Shown here: piece by piece, positions 1 to 10,592 of the stretch
Position numbering within the stretch: position 1 is the stretch's first letter
Layout of the letters: every line of letters starts with the position of its first letter
DNA from: Actinospica robiniae DSM 44927
GTDB taxonomy: Bacteria > Actinomycetota > Actinomycetes > Streptomycetales > Catenulisporaceae
NCBI RefSeq assembly: GCF_000504285.1
Contig: NZ_KI632511.1
Coordinates: 7,422,154 to 7,486,153, forward strand
Direction: 5' to 3'
DNA length: 64,000 bases
Made by a program: the position numbers and the translations under genes
Notes under the pieces: generated by a model
Told to the model about the DNA's origin: nothing
Seen by the model: only the letters and a program-made list of their open reading frames with translations
The model's database searches: none

Positions 1-447
1 CACTTCGCCCACCTCGTAGGTGGCATTCGTGTCGCCGTGGACCCCGTTGATGAACGCCGTGATGTCGATGTTCACGATGTCGCCCTCGGACAACCGCGTC
101 GTGTCCGGGATGCCGTGGCAGATGACTTCGTTGACGGAGGTGCAAAGCGACTTCGGGTAACCCCGGTACCCCAGCGTGGAGGGGTAGGCGTCGTGGTAGC
201 AGAGGAACTCGTGCCCGACCCGGTCCAGCTCATCCGTCGTCACGCCCGGCTTGACCGCGCGCCCGACCTCGACCAGCGCCTGCGCCGCGATCCGACCGGC
301 GATGCGCATCTTCTCGATCGTCTCCGCCGTCTGCACGTCCGAGCCGGTGTAGCGGCTCGGCTGCGGCTTGCCGACGTACTCCGGACGGGCGATGCGTGAG
401 GGTACGTGGCGGGTGGGGGAGATGGTGCCGGGAACCAAGGGAGCCAT
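1..447 (-). CDS. map: Type I methionine aminopeptidase, 3' end cut by window edge
   Basis: Removes the N-terminal methionine from new proteins in the cytoplasm. The visible 149 residues carry a short N-terminal extension and the first half of the pita-bread fold: the substrate His of VICHGIPD (residue 111) and two metal-ligand Asp residues in NIDIT and VHGDTNAT (128 and 139). The remaining metal ligands lie beyond position 1. The ATG at 447 begins [11 protein letters not shown], which is normal for actinobacterial MetAP with a tail before the catalytic domain. The gene diverges from a small SPOR-like gene. Two map paralogues are common in this group, so which one this is remains open. Identification is firm from the motifs. 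Confidence 0.95.
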   Translation of the reverse strand, partial: MAPLVPGTISPTRHVPSRIARPEYVGKPQPSRYTGSDVQTAETIEKMRIAGRIAAQALVEVGRAVKPGVTTDELDRVGHEFLCYHDAYPSTLGYRGYPKSLCTSVNEVICHGIPDTTRLSEGDIVNIDITAFINGVHGDTNATYEVGEV

Positions 448-517
448 GCAGACGAGTCTAGACGCCCGTTCGCGGGCACGAGGTACCTGAATTACCGACG
501 AACGGACGGGAGGCGAC

Positions 518-697
518 ATGATCGACGAGGAAGCGCAGTGGTACTACTGCCTCAAGCACCACAAGGTCGAAGGACGTGTCGGTTGCAGGGCTAAGGACCG
601 TATCGGGCCGTTCGCGACTCAAGAAGAAGCAGAACATGCGCTCGAAAAGGTCCACGAGCGCAACGAGGCATGGAAAGAAAACGGCGACGACGCCTGA
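518..697 (+). CDS. Small conserved SPOR-like protein (59 aa)
   Basis: A 59-residue acidic cytoplasmic protein beginning [18 protein letters not shown]. The aromatic start, [22 protein letters not shown] and the following [10 protein letters not shown] helix match the short SPOR-like proteins found beside map in actinobacteria (recognised from memory of the family). A good ribosome binding site (GGGAGG, 508-513) lies five bases before the ATG. No function is known. It is divergent from map and stands alone. It has no signal peptide, so despite the SPOR resemblance it is not a secreted peptidoglycan binder. Confidence rests on the binding site, codon use and family likeness. Confidence 0.75.
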   Translation: MIDEEAQWYYCLKHHKVEGRVGCRAKDRIGPFATQEEAEHALEKVHERNEAWKENGDDA

Positions 698-885
698 GTG
701 AGCCGCGAGGCTCCGCATCGTCGCCTGCGCCGTCGCTACGCCACCTGCTTTCACCTGCTGCCGCCTGTCGCCGGGATGCGTGAAGGGCGGCGTCGCCGCT
801 GGGGTGGATCGCGCGGTCGTCGCCCGTTGTCACGGGTTGCGGCTCGCGCGGTCTCGCCGCCCGGGTCTGCTGCGGCTTGCGCCCT

Positions 886-1488
886 TCACCAGCGGTCTAC
901 CCGCGGCCCGTTGACAGCCTCGATCCACCGCCGAAGACGCAGGATGAGGCCGCGTTGGCGCCCATCCACCGCTGCCGCCGAGACCAGATGCTGCGCGCCG
1001 TCGAAAGACGGTAGGTCCATCACCTCAGAGGGCTGAGGGACCGCGAGTGCGTCATGAGCCAAATCCGCTGCCAGCGGCGCCACCTGACCGAGCGTCAAAA
1101 TGCGAGCGCCGTGCTTCTTCGCGTCGGCCACACGTTCCAGCACCGCTGATTCCGGATCGTCAGCGGCGACAAGCAGCACGGCATCGCTTCGCCCGGCCGA
1201 ACTGATTCGATCAAGACCGACACTGAGTTGGGTCGGCGCACCCGCCTCCGGAGCTGCCCGCACCAGTGTCGGAACCAACTGGTCCAGCCCGAGCAGCCGT
1301 GCATCCTCCGACAGGTGAGCCGTCATGTGCCACGGCTCCGCGTCGCCCGGCCCAACCAGAAGCAGGCCTCCGACCTGCCGCGGAGCCGCACGCAGCGCTG
1401 CCGCGAAGTCATCGGCCTCGTCCAGCCACGCACGGCCGCGTCCGGCCTCGAGCAACTCGCGCAGTATTCGCGCCTCGGACCGGTCCAT
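886..1488 (-). CDS. SIS-like protein of unknown function (200 aa)
   Basis: I do not recognise a named family. The protein begins MDRSEARILRELLEAG. Residues of the type GRSDAVLLVAADDPESAVLERVADAKKHGARILTLG look like the second half of a sugar-isomerase (SIS) alpha/beta fold, and the later LADLAHDALAVP fits the usual SIS ending, but the Ser-rich sugar-phosphate loop is not evident. It is probably a degenerate or specialised SIS protein. The ATG at 1488 is chosen because residues upstream of it in the open frame are low-complexity and out of family style. It lies downstream of panB in the same direction, separated by a strong hairpin, so it is probably transcribed separately. Confidence 0.6.
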   Translation of the reverse strand: MDRSEARILRELLEAGRGRAWLDEADDFAAALRAAPRQVGGLLLVGPGDAEPWHMTAHLSEDARLLGLDQLVPTLVRAAPEAGAPTQLSVGLDRISSAGRSDAVLLVAADDPESAVLERVADAKKHGARILTLGQVAPLAADLAHDALAVPQPSEVMDLPSFDGAQHLVSAAAVDGRQRGLILRLRRWIEAVNGPRVDRW

Positions 1489-1652
1489 GGTGCCTATCGT
1501 GCCGTACCTCGCGCGTGTACGGACACTGTCGGAACGAAGCCCGGAGCTGGAGTTGCGGCTTGGAAGCCGAGAAAGGCCGCCGCAATGCAACGGTCCTCTT
1601 GGTTGGTCCCGCTCACCGAGGATCACCGGATCCCCAGTCGAGACCGACTTGA

Positions 1653-1683
1653 ATCGCGGGTGGGCGTCGAACCCACCCGCGAT
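1653..1683. terminator. Perfect 12-bp hairpin between panB and the SIS-like gene
   Basis: ATCGCGGGTGGG pairs perfectly with its complement across a 7-base loop. There is no T-run, as usual for actinobacterial terminators. It lies just past the panB stop on the minus strand. The rest of 1489-1779 shows no gene. Confidence 0.6.
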
Positions 1684-1779
1684 CCTGTCGGCCGGTATCC
1701 GTCGCTGTCCGCCTTTAGCGGCAAGCCGCAGGCACGCGGAAGCGAGCGGCCCCGGGTGCTACCTGGAGCCCGCCAGAGC

Positions 1780-2667
1780 TCAGTGGAAGCTGTTCTCCGG
1801 CCCCGGGAACGCCCCCGCGACCACATCCGCGGCGAACGCCTGCGCAGCACCCGCCAACACGCCCCGCATATCCGCGTAGCGCTTCGCGTGCTTCGGCGCG
1901 TTCCCCGCCGTCATCCCCGCCATATCGGTCCAGACCTGGACCTGGGCGTCGCAACCGACGCCCGCGCCGATACCGACGGTCGGGACGTGCAGCAACTCCG
2001 TCACCCGCCCGGCCAGCTCCGCCGGCACGAGCTCCAGCACGACCGCGAACGCCCCCGCCGCCTCCAGCGCCTTGGCGTCGGCGAGCAGGCGCTCCGCCTC
2101 CTCCTCGCCCCGCCCCTGCACCCGGTAACCGCCCAGGACGTTCACCGACTGCGGAGTCAGGCCGATGTGCGCCATGACCGGTATCCCGGCCTGGACCAGC
2201 GCCTCGACCTGGTGCAGCACCCGGCGGCCGCCCTCGAGCTTGACCGCGCCGACGCCGGCTTCCTTCAGAAACCTCGTCCCGGTCTCCAGGGCCTGACGCG
2301 GAGAGGACTGGTATGAGCCGAACGGCAGGTCCGCGACGATCAGCGCGCGCTTCGTGCCGCGCACGACCGCCCCGGACAGCGTGATCAGCTCCTCGACCGT
2401 CACCGGAACGGTGTTGCTGTACCCGAGGTGGTTGTCGCCGGCCGAGTCGCCGACCAGCAGCACCGGGATCCCGGCCTCATCGAACACGCCCGCGGTCATG
2501 GCGTCGTAAGCGGTGAGCATCGGCCAGCGCTCGCCGCGCTGCTTCGCCAGCGCCAGATCGCGCACCGTCACCCGGCGGCCGGTACCGGTCGAGCCGTTGT
2601 ACAAGGTGAGCTTCGGTTCGCCGGAAGCCCCGGCGGAGGAGGAAACAGGCTCATTGGTTATAGACAT
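1780..2667 (-). CDS. panB: 3-methyl-2-oxobutanoate hydroxymethyltransferase
   Basis: First committed enzyme of pantothenate and CoA synthesis; moves a hydroxymethyl group from 5,10-methylene-THF to 2-ketoisovalerate. The 295-residue TIM barrel shows TAYDAMTA, the metal-binding VGDS (Asp about 74), VADLPFGSY (Asp about 113), VKLEGG (about 142-147) and MAHIGLTPQ. The ATG at 2667 has AAGGAG nine bases upstream; an in-frame TTG two codons earlier is less well placed. An N-terminal tail of about 30 residues rich in Ser, Gly and Thr precedes the barrel, as in streptomycete PanB. panB near map is also the streptomycete arrangement. It needs the same folate pool that glyA supplies further along the window. 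Confidence 0.95.
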   Translation of the reverse strand: MSITNEPVSSSAGASGEPKLTLYNGSTGTGRRVTVRDLALAKQRGERWPMLTAYDAMTAGVFDEAGIPVLLVGDSAGDNHLGYSNTVPVTVEELITLSGAVVRGTKRALIVADLPFGSYQSSPRQALETGTRFLKEAGVGAVKLEGGRRVLHQVEALVQAGIPVMAHIGLTPQSVNVLGGYRVQGRGEEEAERLLADAKALEAAGAFAVVLELVPAELAGRVTELLHVPTVGIGAGVGCDAQVQVWTDMAGMTAGNAPKHAKRYADMRGVLAGAAQAFAADVVAGAFPGPENSFH

Positions 2668-2783
2668 GGCCAAGTGCTCCTTGAGAGATGATCTCGTGGC
2701 GCCATTCGGCGTCCCCGGACTGCTCGGATCGTCTCACTTCCGCCCCGCTGGCGCCAGACGGCCCAGCGGTCAATTCGAGATCA

Positions 2784-3620
2784 CTAGCTCCAGAACTTGA
2801 ACAGCGAAAGACCTTGGCCCGGGCCCGCGTCCGGCTGCTGCCCCCACTGCAGGATGTCCTCCACCAGCGTGGAGAAACCGTCCCGGACCGGCGGGAACGC
2901 GAACAGCAGCAGGAGTACCGCGAGGATCCCGTACGGGCGGATCGGGTCGAGCGCCCGCCGCGTCTCGTAGCGCAGATAAGGCTCGATGATGCCGTATCCG
3001 TCGAGGCCGGGCACCGGGATCAAGTTCAAGATCGCCACTGCCACCTGCAGATAAGCGAAGAATGAGAGTCCCGCCCAGAACGCCCAGTGCGGCGCGAACT
3101 CGTCGATCTGGCTGAAGCTCCCGAAGGAGACCGTCGGCGCGAACAGCGCGATCAGCGCCATCGAGATCCCCGCCGCGGCCACGTTCATCAGCGGCCCCGC
3201 CGCAGACACCAGCGCCGCCCCGCCACGCGTCCGGATCGCAGCCCGGTTCACCAGCACCGACCCGCCCGGAAGGGGGAGTCCTCCGATGATCAGATAAATC
3301 GCAGGGAGGAGCAGTGACAGCACCGGGTTCACGTACCGCAGAGGGTTGAGATCCAGGTAGCCGCGGGCCGCGATCGACGTGTCGCCCCCACGGTGCGCGG
3401 TGTAGGCGTGCGCGAACTCGTGCAGGCACAAGACGGTGAAGAACAGGCCGAAGACGAAGACGAACACCGCGAAGCGGGAGCCCGAGCCCAACCAGGAAGC
3501 CACGCCGCCGGTCACCGTGGCCGCGACCACCACCAGGAACACCGTGCTCACAGTGTTCCTGTGCGACCCGCGGGAGCTGAAGGCGCCCAGCCCCGCTCCA
3601 CGCTGCCCCGGAAAATTCAT
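2784..3620 (-). CDS. M50 family membrane zinc metalloprotease (site-2 protease-like)
   Basis: A 278-residue integral membrane protein with about six hydrophobic segments. HEFAH at residues 69-73 (numbered from an upstream GTG two codons earlier) is the HExxH zinc site, and NLIPVPGLDG near 200 is the second conserved NxxPxPxxDG motif, so both parts of the M50 active site are present. The family cuts substrates inside or beside the membrane; the substrate here is unknown. It lacks PDZ and CBS domains, so it is a minimal M50B-type protein. The ATG at 3620 is preferred over GTG at 3626 because GAGG sits five bases before it. It lies 116 bp after panB's start on the same strand. Confidence 0.85.
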   Translation of the reverse strand: MNFPGQRGAGLGAFSSRGSHRNTVSTVFLVVVAATVTGGVASWLGSGSRFAVFVFVFGLFFTVLCLHEFAHAYTAHRGGDTSIAARGYLDLNPLRYVNPVLSLLLPAIYLIIGGLPLPGGSVLVNRAAIRTRGGAALVSAAGPLMNVAAAGISMALIALFAPTVSFGSFSQIDEFAPHWAFWAGLSFFAYLQVAVAILNLIPVPGLDGYGIIEPYLRYETRRALDPIRPYGILAVLLLLFAFPPVRDGFSTLVEDILQWGQQPDAGPGQGLSLFKFWS

Positions 3621-3810
3621 GTCCACCTCGCCGCTACGACGGCCGCACGGCCGTTGCCTTCATCGTAGCGATCGTGCACTTCCCGAGTCGCGGGCGTGAA
3701 CAGATAGCTCCTATTCAGAGCCGAGCACACCGTTCCCGAAGCCGCCGAGGGTGCAGTACCGTTCGGCACAGCAAGCCCCACAGACTCACGCCAGGAGCGA
3801 GGGAGCCCCT

Positions 3811-4566
3811 ATGGCCGTCAACGGTGCCGCGGTATTCACAGAGATCCGCTCCTTACTCGAGCGCGTCGAGGCCACCCAGCAGGACGCGGTGGCACAAGCC
3901 GCCGACCTGATCGCCGACAGCCTCGCCGCCGAGGGCGTGCTCCACATCTTCGGGACCGGTCACTCCGAGGCCCTCGCCATGGAGCTCAGCGGCCGTGCGG
4001 GCGGCCTCATCCCCACCAACAAACTTGCACTACGCGACTCGGTGCTTCTCGGCGACCTGCCCACCGAGGCCCTTGCCGACCCGAAGGCCGAGCGTGATCC
4101 CGAACTTGCCCGCAAGGTGTGGGAACTCGCCCCCATCAAGGCCGACGACGTCGTGCTGATCGCGTCGCAGTCCGGCGGCAACGGCTCGACCGTCGAAATG
4201 GCGCTCATCGCGAAAGCGGCCGGTCACAAAGTGATCGCGCTGACATCGCTCGCACACTCCCGAGCCATCACCTCGCGCCATCCCTCTGGTAGCCGGCTCT
4301 TCGAGCTCGCGGACGTCGTCATCGACAACGGCGCTCCCCACGGTGACGCCATCCTGCCGATGCCCGACGGCAGCGCCGTCTGTGCTCTCTCGTCGATTGC
4401 CAACGCCGCGATCGCCCAGGCCATCGTCGCGGAAGTCACCGGCAGGCTGCTCGATCGCGGCGTGGAGCCGCCGATCTACCGTTCGGCCAATGTCGAGGGA
4501 GGCGACGTGCATAACGACTCCTGGGAAGCCCGCTATGCCGGACGTATCCGGCGTAGCGCGTACTGA
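3811..4566 (+). CDS. SIS-domain sugar isomerase-like protein, UPF0309 family
   Basis: A 251-residue cytoplasmic protein with a sugar isomerase (SIS) domain. Two phosphosugar-binding stretches are visible: IFGTGHSEALAMELSGRAGG near residue 46 and IASQSGGNGSTVEMALIAK near 115. The C-terminal ANVEGGDVHNDSW is typical of the UPF0309 group. Family members are linked by context to amino-sugar metabolism but no reaction is assigned. The ATG at 3811 follows GGGAG at 3801. The downstream gene on the opposite strand encodes a NagD-type phosphatase, which fits a role with phosphorylated amino sugars, although the two are convergent and not an operon. Confidence 0.85.
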   Translation: MAVNGAAVFTEIRSLLERVEATQQDAVAQAADLIADSLAAEGVLHIFGTGHSEALAMELSGRAGGLIPTNKLALRDSVLLGDLPTEALADPKAERDPELARKVWELAPIKADDVVLIASQSGGNGSTVEMALIAKAAGHKVIALTSLAHSRAITSRHPSGSRLFELADVVIDNGAPHGDAILPMPDGSAVCALSSIANAAIAQAIVAEVTGRLLDRGVEPPIYRSANVEGGDVHNDSWEARYAGRIRRSAY

Positions 4567-4632
4567 CCCTCGCTGTTGCAGCGATGTGGCGGCTGGGCGC
4601 GTTGAAGCGCGTCCCAGCCCCAATGCAGGCAC

Positions 4633-4878
4633 TCAGTACCGGAACTGGATGTCTCCCGGCGCGCCCCGGTGCCGGGAAGACGGGTTGTACGGATGCGGGA
4701 TCGAGCTGAAGCGAGGAATGAAGACGTCCTCGCCTGTACGGTCGCCGGGCAGCGAACGCAGCGCGAGCCGGTACTCGTCGACGAGGGCGTCATAAAGCGG
4801 GGTGTTGCGCAGAAAGACTCGATCAGAACCAGGTGGCACGGGTCGGGCTTGAGCGGCGGAGAGGCGCGAGGCTGTCAC
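4633..4878 (-). CDS. Possible small hypothetical protein (81 aa)
   Basis: This frame fills most of the otherwise empty 4567-4947 interval. The peptide (GTG start, then TASRLSAAQARPVPPG) has ordinary composition, a helix-like DRVFLRNTPLYDALVDEYR section and mostly G/C third positions, which suggests a real gene. Against it are the lack of a clear ribosome binding site before the GTG at 4878 and no family that I recognise. It would be transcribed on the minus strand, ending just beyond the SIS gene's stop. Treat as a candidate. Confidence 0.4.
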   Translation of the reverse strand: MTASRLSAAQARPVPPGSDRVFLRNTPLYDALVDEYRLALRSLPGDRTGEDVFIPRFSSIPHPYNPSSRHRGAPGDIQFRY

Positions 4879-4947
4879 GCCGTGACTAACGAACCGCCGA
4901 GTCCGACCGGTACTCGGCCGTTCGGGTGATCCTGCGCAACTCCCGGG

Positions 4948-5730
4948 TCAGCACACCTCGGGGATGAGGTCCGCGATCGACTTCACGACTCTGGACGGGC
5001 GATACGGGAACCGCTCGATGTCGCTCTGCTGCGTGATCCCGGTCATCACCAGGATGGTTTCCAGGCCCGCTTCGATGCCGCACTTGACGTCGGTGTCCAT
5101 ACGGTCGCCGATCATGGCCGTCGACTCCGAATGGGCCTTGATCTTGTTCAGTCCTTCGCGCATCATCACCGGATTCGGCTTGCCGACGAAGTACGGCTCA
5201 ACGCCGGTCGCCCGGGTGATCAGGGCCGCTACGGAACCGCACGCCGGCAGCGCGCCTTCCAGGGAGGGCCCGGTCGCGTCGGGGTTCGTCGCGATGAAGC
5301 GAGCTCCGCCGTCGATCAGGCGGATGGCCCGCGTGATGGCCTCGAAGCTGTAGGTCCGGGTCTCGCCCAGCACGACATAGTCCGGGTCGGACTCGGAGAG
5401 CGTGTACCCTGCCTCGTGCAGGGCCGTTGTCAGCCCGGCCTCGCCGACCACATAGGCCGAGCCGCCCGGGCGCTGCGAGTCGAGGAACTGCGCCGTGGCC
5501 AGCGCGGACGTCCAGATCGACTCTTCCGGCAGATCGATGCCGGTGGCCAGCAGCCGCGCCCGCAGATCCCGCGGCGTGTAGATCGAGTTGTTGGTCAGGA
5601 CGAGGAACGGCACGCCGCGATCTCTGAGCTTGCGGATGAACTCGTCGGCTCCCGGAATCATGCTGCCCTCGTGGATCAGCACGCCGTCCATGTCCGTCAG
5701 CCAGGTCGCCACCGGCTCGCGGTCCTTCAC
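4948..5730 (-). CDS. NagD-like HAD-IIA phosphatase
   Basis: A 260-residue HAD hydrolase. The nucleophile motif LTDMDGVL is at residues 11-18, LTNNS carries the second motif, GKPNP the Lys of motif III and GDRMDTDV the acidic pair of motif IV; a C2-type cap lies between. This is the NagD/AraL subgroup, which acts on small phosphorylated metabolites; the substrate here is unknown. The GTG at 5730 is chosen since AGGAG stands about seven bases before it, while upstream residues in the open frame are Arg/Pro-rich noise. The neighbouring SIS-domain gene suggests sugar-phosphate metabolism, which is inference. Confidence 0.88.
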   Translation of the reverse strand: MKDREPVATWLTDMDGVLIHEGSMIPGADEFIRKLRDRGVPFLVLTNNSIYTPRDLRARLLATGIDLPEESIWTSALATAQFLDSQRPGGSAYVVGEAGLTTALHEAGYTLSESDPDYVVLGETRTYSFEAITRAIRLIDGGARFIATNPDATGPSLEGALPACGSVAALITRATGVEPYFVGKPNPVMMREGLNKIKAHSESTAMIGDRMDTDVKCGIEAGLETILVMTGITQQSDIERFPYRPSRVVKSIADLIPEVC

Positions 5731-5877
5731 CCTGCTCTCCTCTCCGGCGGCGGACTCCGCCGGGTTCGATAATCGACGAAGAAGACGGCCTGGGCACCCC
5801 GGTCCGGCGGGCGAGACCACTTCTCGGTGCATTATTCCGCGCCCGGTAGCTCGCATGTTCACACGTACCAGGAAGCG

Positions 5878-5922
5878 GAACGCGCCGCCACCTTGACAAA
5901 ATCAAAGGTTGGCGGCGCGTTC
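5878..5922 (-). terminator. Long interrupted hairpin downstream of the mgtC-like gene
   Basis: A 13-bp perfect stem (GAACGCGCCGCCA and its complement) is extended by CCTTGA pairing with TCAAAGG through a one-base bulge, around a CAAAA loop. It lies in the 357-bp gap 5731-6087, in the direction expected for a terminator of the mgtC-like transcript. A short second hairpin, TCAGCGCA/TGCGCTGA with a CGG loop, lies at 6065-6083 right after that gene's stop. Nothing else was seen in this gap. Confidence 0.55.
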
Positions 5923-6087
5923 GAAGGATTAGCGCCGGTACGCGTGTCGCCTCTCGGCGAGTGGCTCGGCGCGGCTCCAGCCAAACGGTATTCCGCGCCG
6001 GCTATAGGTGAGGCCCGGGGACATCGTACGTACCGGCCTATCGAGGCTAACACAGGTGAGACGATCAGCGCACGGTGCGCTGAGCGG

Positions 6088-6798
6088 TCAGCGCCCGCCG
6101 CGCATCGCGCCCGAAGCGATGACCTGGCTCGCGAGGATGCTGGCGGCCTCGGCCTCTTCTATCAAGGTGTCGCCCTCCTCTATTGACGTGTCGTCAGTCG
6201 ACATCGAGGTGGTCTCCGCCGGGGCGGTGGACGTGTTCTGCGAGGGGATCGCATGCTCCTGCGGGGAAGCGAAGCTCGAGTGCTCCTGGTGCGGATGCGG
6301 GTGCAGCAGAGCATGCTCGAGATCGTGCAACCTGAAGTGGCGGTGGCCGTCGTCGTTGAACATGTGCGCCCAACGCCGCGCGTCGAGGTACCTCAGCAGC
6401 GGAATATGGCGGATCTCCAGCGAGAGCAGGATCCCCACCGTCGCCACAGACGCGACCATCAGATCGCCACAGCCTGCGATAGCGCCGATCGCCGCGGCCC
6501 CGAAGATCGATGCGGCCGTGGTCACGCCGTGGAGGATTTCCCGCTCCTGGTCCTGCTGCTTGACCGACTGCCGGAAGCAGAGCCCGCCACCGATGAACCC
6601 GATGCCGGTCACGGCACCGCCCAGGACCGCGGGGTAGTGCGGTGCGACAGTGCCTATCAGTGCGGCGCTAAGGCCGATCATGGAGAAGGTCCGGTCTCCT
6701 GCGGGCGCGCCGCGCACTTCGCGTTCGAAGCCGAGGACGAATGTCAGGGCCCAGCCGATGGCGATGTTGATGGCCGCAGCCCACTCTGGACTCTGCAT
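6088..6798 (-). CDS. MgtC/SapB/YhiD-family membrane protein with His-rich tail
   Basis: The first ~140 residues form the MgtC membrane domain: about five hydrophobic helices, LGFEREVRGAPAGDRTF in the first loop (the family's conserved acidic/Arg motif) and GIGFIGGG. MgtC proteins help bacteria live at low magnesium or in acid, and some inhibit the F-type ATP synthase; the direct role here is unknown. After the membrane part there is an unusual tail: a His-rich stretch (HRHFRLHDLEHALLHPHPHQ, about residues 158-180) then an acidic Ser/Thr/Glu-rich end. The ATG at 6798 follows GGGGAGG at good distance. Length 236 aa. The upstream gene, an acyltransferase, is divergent. Confidence 0.85.
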   Translation of the reverse strand: MQSPEWAAAINIAIGWALTFVLGFEREVRGAPAGDRTFSMIGLSAALIGTVAPHYPAVLGGAVTGIGFIGGGLCFRQSVKQQDQEREILHGVTTAASIFGAAAIGAIAGCGDLMVASVATVGILLSLEIRHIPLLRYLDARRWAHMFNDDGHRHFRLHDLEHALLHPHPHQEHSSFASPQEHAIPSQNTSTAPAETTSMSTDDTSIEEGDTLIEEAEAASILASQVIASGAMRGGR

Positions 6799-6973
6799 GT
6801 GCGCGCCTCCCCTTAAGGCCGGTCGTGTCGCGATCCGCGATCCACGGTGTGCCGCTGGCGCAGCATTGTAGAGCTCAACCTTACCCCGGTGGGGCACAAC
6901 CGTACCCTTGCAAGCCGAGGCGGGAACTGGCGTATGGGTATGGCTTTCGAAAAGATCGCCTAACGTGGACGCC

Positions 6974-9158
<2,185 letters not shown>

Positions 9159-9219
9159 CTTGAGTTCCCACGGCCTGGGATGTTGCAACGGGTGCGGGCC
9201 GTTCGCTGAGCTTGAAACT

Positions 9220-9257
9220 GAGTGCTGTGGTCGCCGCTAACGGCGACCACAGCACTC
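9220..9257. terminator. Perfect 17-bp terminator hairpin after guaB1
   Basis: A 17-bp perfect stem (left arm GAGTGCTGTGGTCGCCG) closes a CTAA loop and is followed by TTC. It is 61 bases past the guaB1 stop and can serve both strands. Confidence 0.85.
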
Positions 9258-9453
9258 TTCGGTGCGCCCGGTTTTTGGGCATGCCGAAGACGCGTCGGTC
9301 TCCCCATGGTCGGAGACCGACACGTGCACCGCGTGCATCAGCCGGAACGATCCGGAGTGCACAGGCCCGCTCGAGCGGGCCCGGCGTGCCGACGGGGCGC
9401 GTTCCCAGGTCGTGACCCGGGCAGCCGCCACCGCCGGCGGCCCCACGTGCGGA

Positions 9454-9473
9454 GCTGGAGCTTCGGCTCCAGC
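9454..9473. terminator. UUCG-tetraloop hairpin in the 9159-9727 gap
   Basis: GCTGGAGC pairs with GCTCCAGC around TTCG, an exceptionally stable loop. An alternative longer pairing uses GGAGCTGGAG (9451-9460) with CTCCAGCTCC about 25 bases later. It is downstream of the secreted Ig-like gene on the minus strand and could end its transcript. Apart from this hairpin and the guaB1 terminator, the 569-bp gap contains no gene that I can support. Confidence 0.5.
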
Positions 9474-9727
9474 CGGAACTCGGGCTCCAGCTCCGCGTGA
9501 ATCCCCCTCGCTGAGCGCCGCATGCGGCCCGGATGATCGGGCTGCGGGCTGCGGCGCCCTCGGGGGCCGGAGACCCGGAGGTCCCCGATTCCGGATCGCT
9601 CCGGCTGATGCGTCCAGCACCGCCACCGCACGCCGAGCGGCCGTCTCGCCGTTCGGTGGTGGGCTGGATACCCCCGGCGGGGCGCGGATGCGCCTAGCCG
9701 GAGGACGTTGGGTCGTGGGCGGGCCGC

Positions 9728-10369
9728 TTACTGCTGCGAACCGTCGCCCTGCTCGCTGCCGTCGGTCAGCGCGAAGGCGACCGTGGGCGAGTCGGCGCCC
9801 TCGAAGTGGTCGTCGCCGCTGTATTCGGCGGAGATCGTGTGCCGACCGAGCGGGACGCTGATCTGCTCGCTGGCCTGGTCGCGGGTCACCTCGACCGGGG
9901 GCTGGGCCTTGCCGTCCACGATGAAGGTGACCTCGCCGGTCAGCGCGGGCCGCCTGGTCTTGCCCTTGCCCTTGCGGCGCCCCGTGCCCTTGCGGTGGCC
10001 GGTGCCCTTGGACTTGCCCTTCCCCTTCACCGTGCCGGTCTGGCTCCCGTCCGCGCCGGTGCCGCTCCGGGTCTCGGGCGTGGCGCCCGGCTGCTCCGGG
10101 GTCGAATCCGGCGCGCCCGCCGAGTCGCCCGGGAAGTCCGGGTCCTGCGGGGAGCCGGGGGTGGCGACGCCGTCGCGCGGGGTGATCCGCGCGGTCACGG
10201 TGAACGGCTCGCCGGGCTGCGCGCTCTGCGGCAGGTGGACGACGACGCTGGTCGCCGTCTCGCCCGTGGTGCCGCCCCCGGTGTCCGCGGCCATGGCGGC
10301 CACCGGCGCGACCAGGGCGGCCGTGCCGATGACGGACACGGCGACCGCGCGATGGAACATACGGGACAT
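9728..10369 (-). CDS. Secreted single Ig-like-domain protein with basic Gly/Lys linker
   Basis: A 213-residue exported protein of unknown function. MSRMFHRAVAVSVIGTAALV...AMAADT is a standard signal peptide, cut near residue 28. A short beta-rich segment (SVVVHLPQSAQPGEPFTVTA) is followed by an acidic Pro/Ser/Gly stretch, then a strongly basic linker of Lys, Gly, Arg and Thr (about residues 105-135), and finally a bacterial Ig-like repeat (TGEVTFIVDGKAQPPVEV ... HTISAEYSGDDHFEGADSP). The Ig-like repeat resembles those of surface and envelope proteins. The start has a near-perfect AAGGAGG six bases before the ATG at 10369. It stands alone between two long gaps. Confidence 0.75.
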   Translation of the reverse strand: MSRMFHRAVAVSVIGTAALVAPVAAMAADTGGGTTGETATSVVVHLPQSAQPGEPFTVTARITPRDGVATPGSPQDPDFPGDSAGAPDSTPEQPGATPETRSGTGADGSQTGTVKGKGKSKGTGHRKGTGRRKGKGKTRRPALTGEVTFIVDGKAQPPVEVTRDQASEQISVPLGRHTISAEYSGDDHFEGADSPTVAFALTDGSEQGDGSQQ

Positions 10370-10576
10370 CTCGTACCTCCTTCGTTCCTCGCCGCCCCGC
10401 CGCGGGTATTCCGCGGGAAAACGGGGCGACAGGACCACGATCCCAGCGCTGACCTGCGGATACATCGAGCATCTGGCGTATTTTCAGTACGCGGTTCGGA
10501 TAGCTCCGAACGGGGCCGGGCTGACGGCGATGGACCGAGGGATTCACCCGGAGGGGTGTGCGTGAACGGAGGGGAG

Positions 10577-10592
10577 TCGAACTATAGTTCTA
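10577..10592. promoter_or_regulatory. LexA (SOS) box in the 590-bp region upstream of recA
   Basis: TCGAACTATAGTTCTA matches the actinobacterial SOS box TCGAAC-N4-GTTCGA in all but one base. The TATAGT inside it could be a -10 hexamer, so LexA would block the promoter. The box ends 368 bp before the recA start, implying a long untranslated leader. The rest of 10370-10959 shows a short GGACCTG repeat near 10686-10712 and no supportable gene. Confidence 0.6.

Noticed and set aside
1653-1700. tRNA-like T-arm (GTGGG TTCGACG CCCAC on the minus strand)
   Set aside because: The acceptor-like bases pair with each other inside the same 31-bp hairpin. There is no D-arm or anticodon arm at the needed distance, and no 3' NCCA.
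5893-5898. Perfect TTGACA promoter -35 box
   Set aside because: It sits in the loop-side of a long hairpin, has no -10 partner at 16-18 bp and no gene that would use it.
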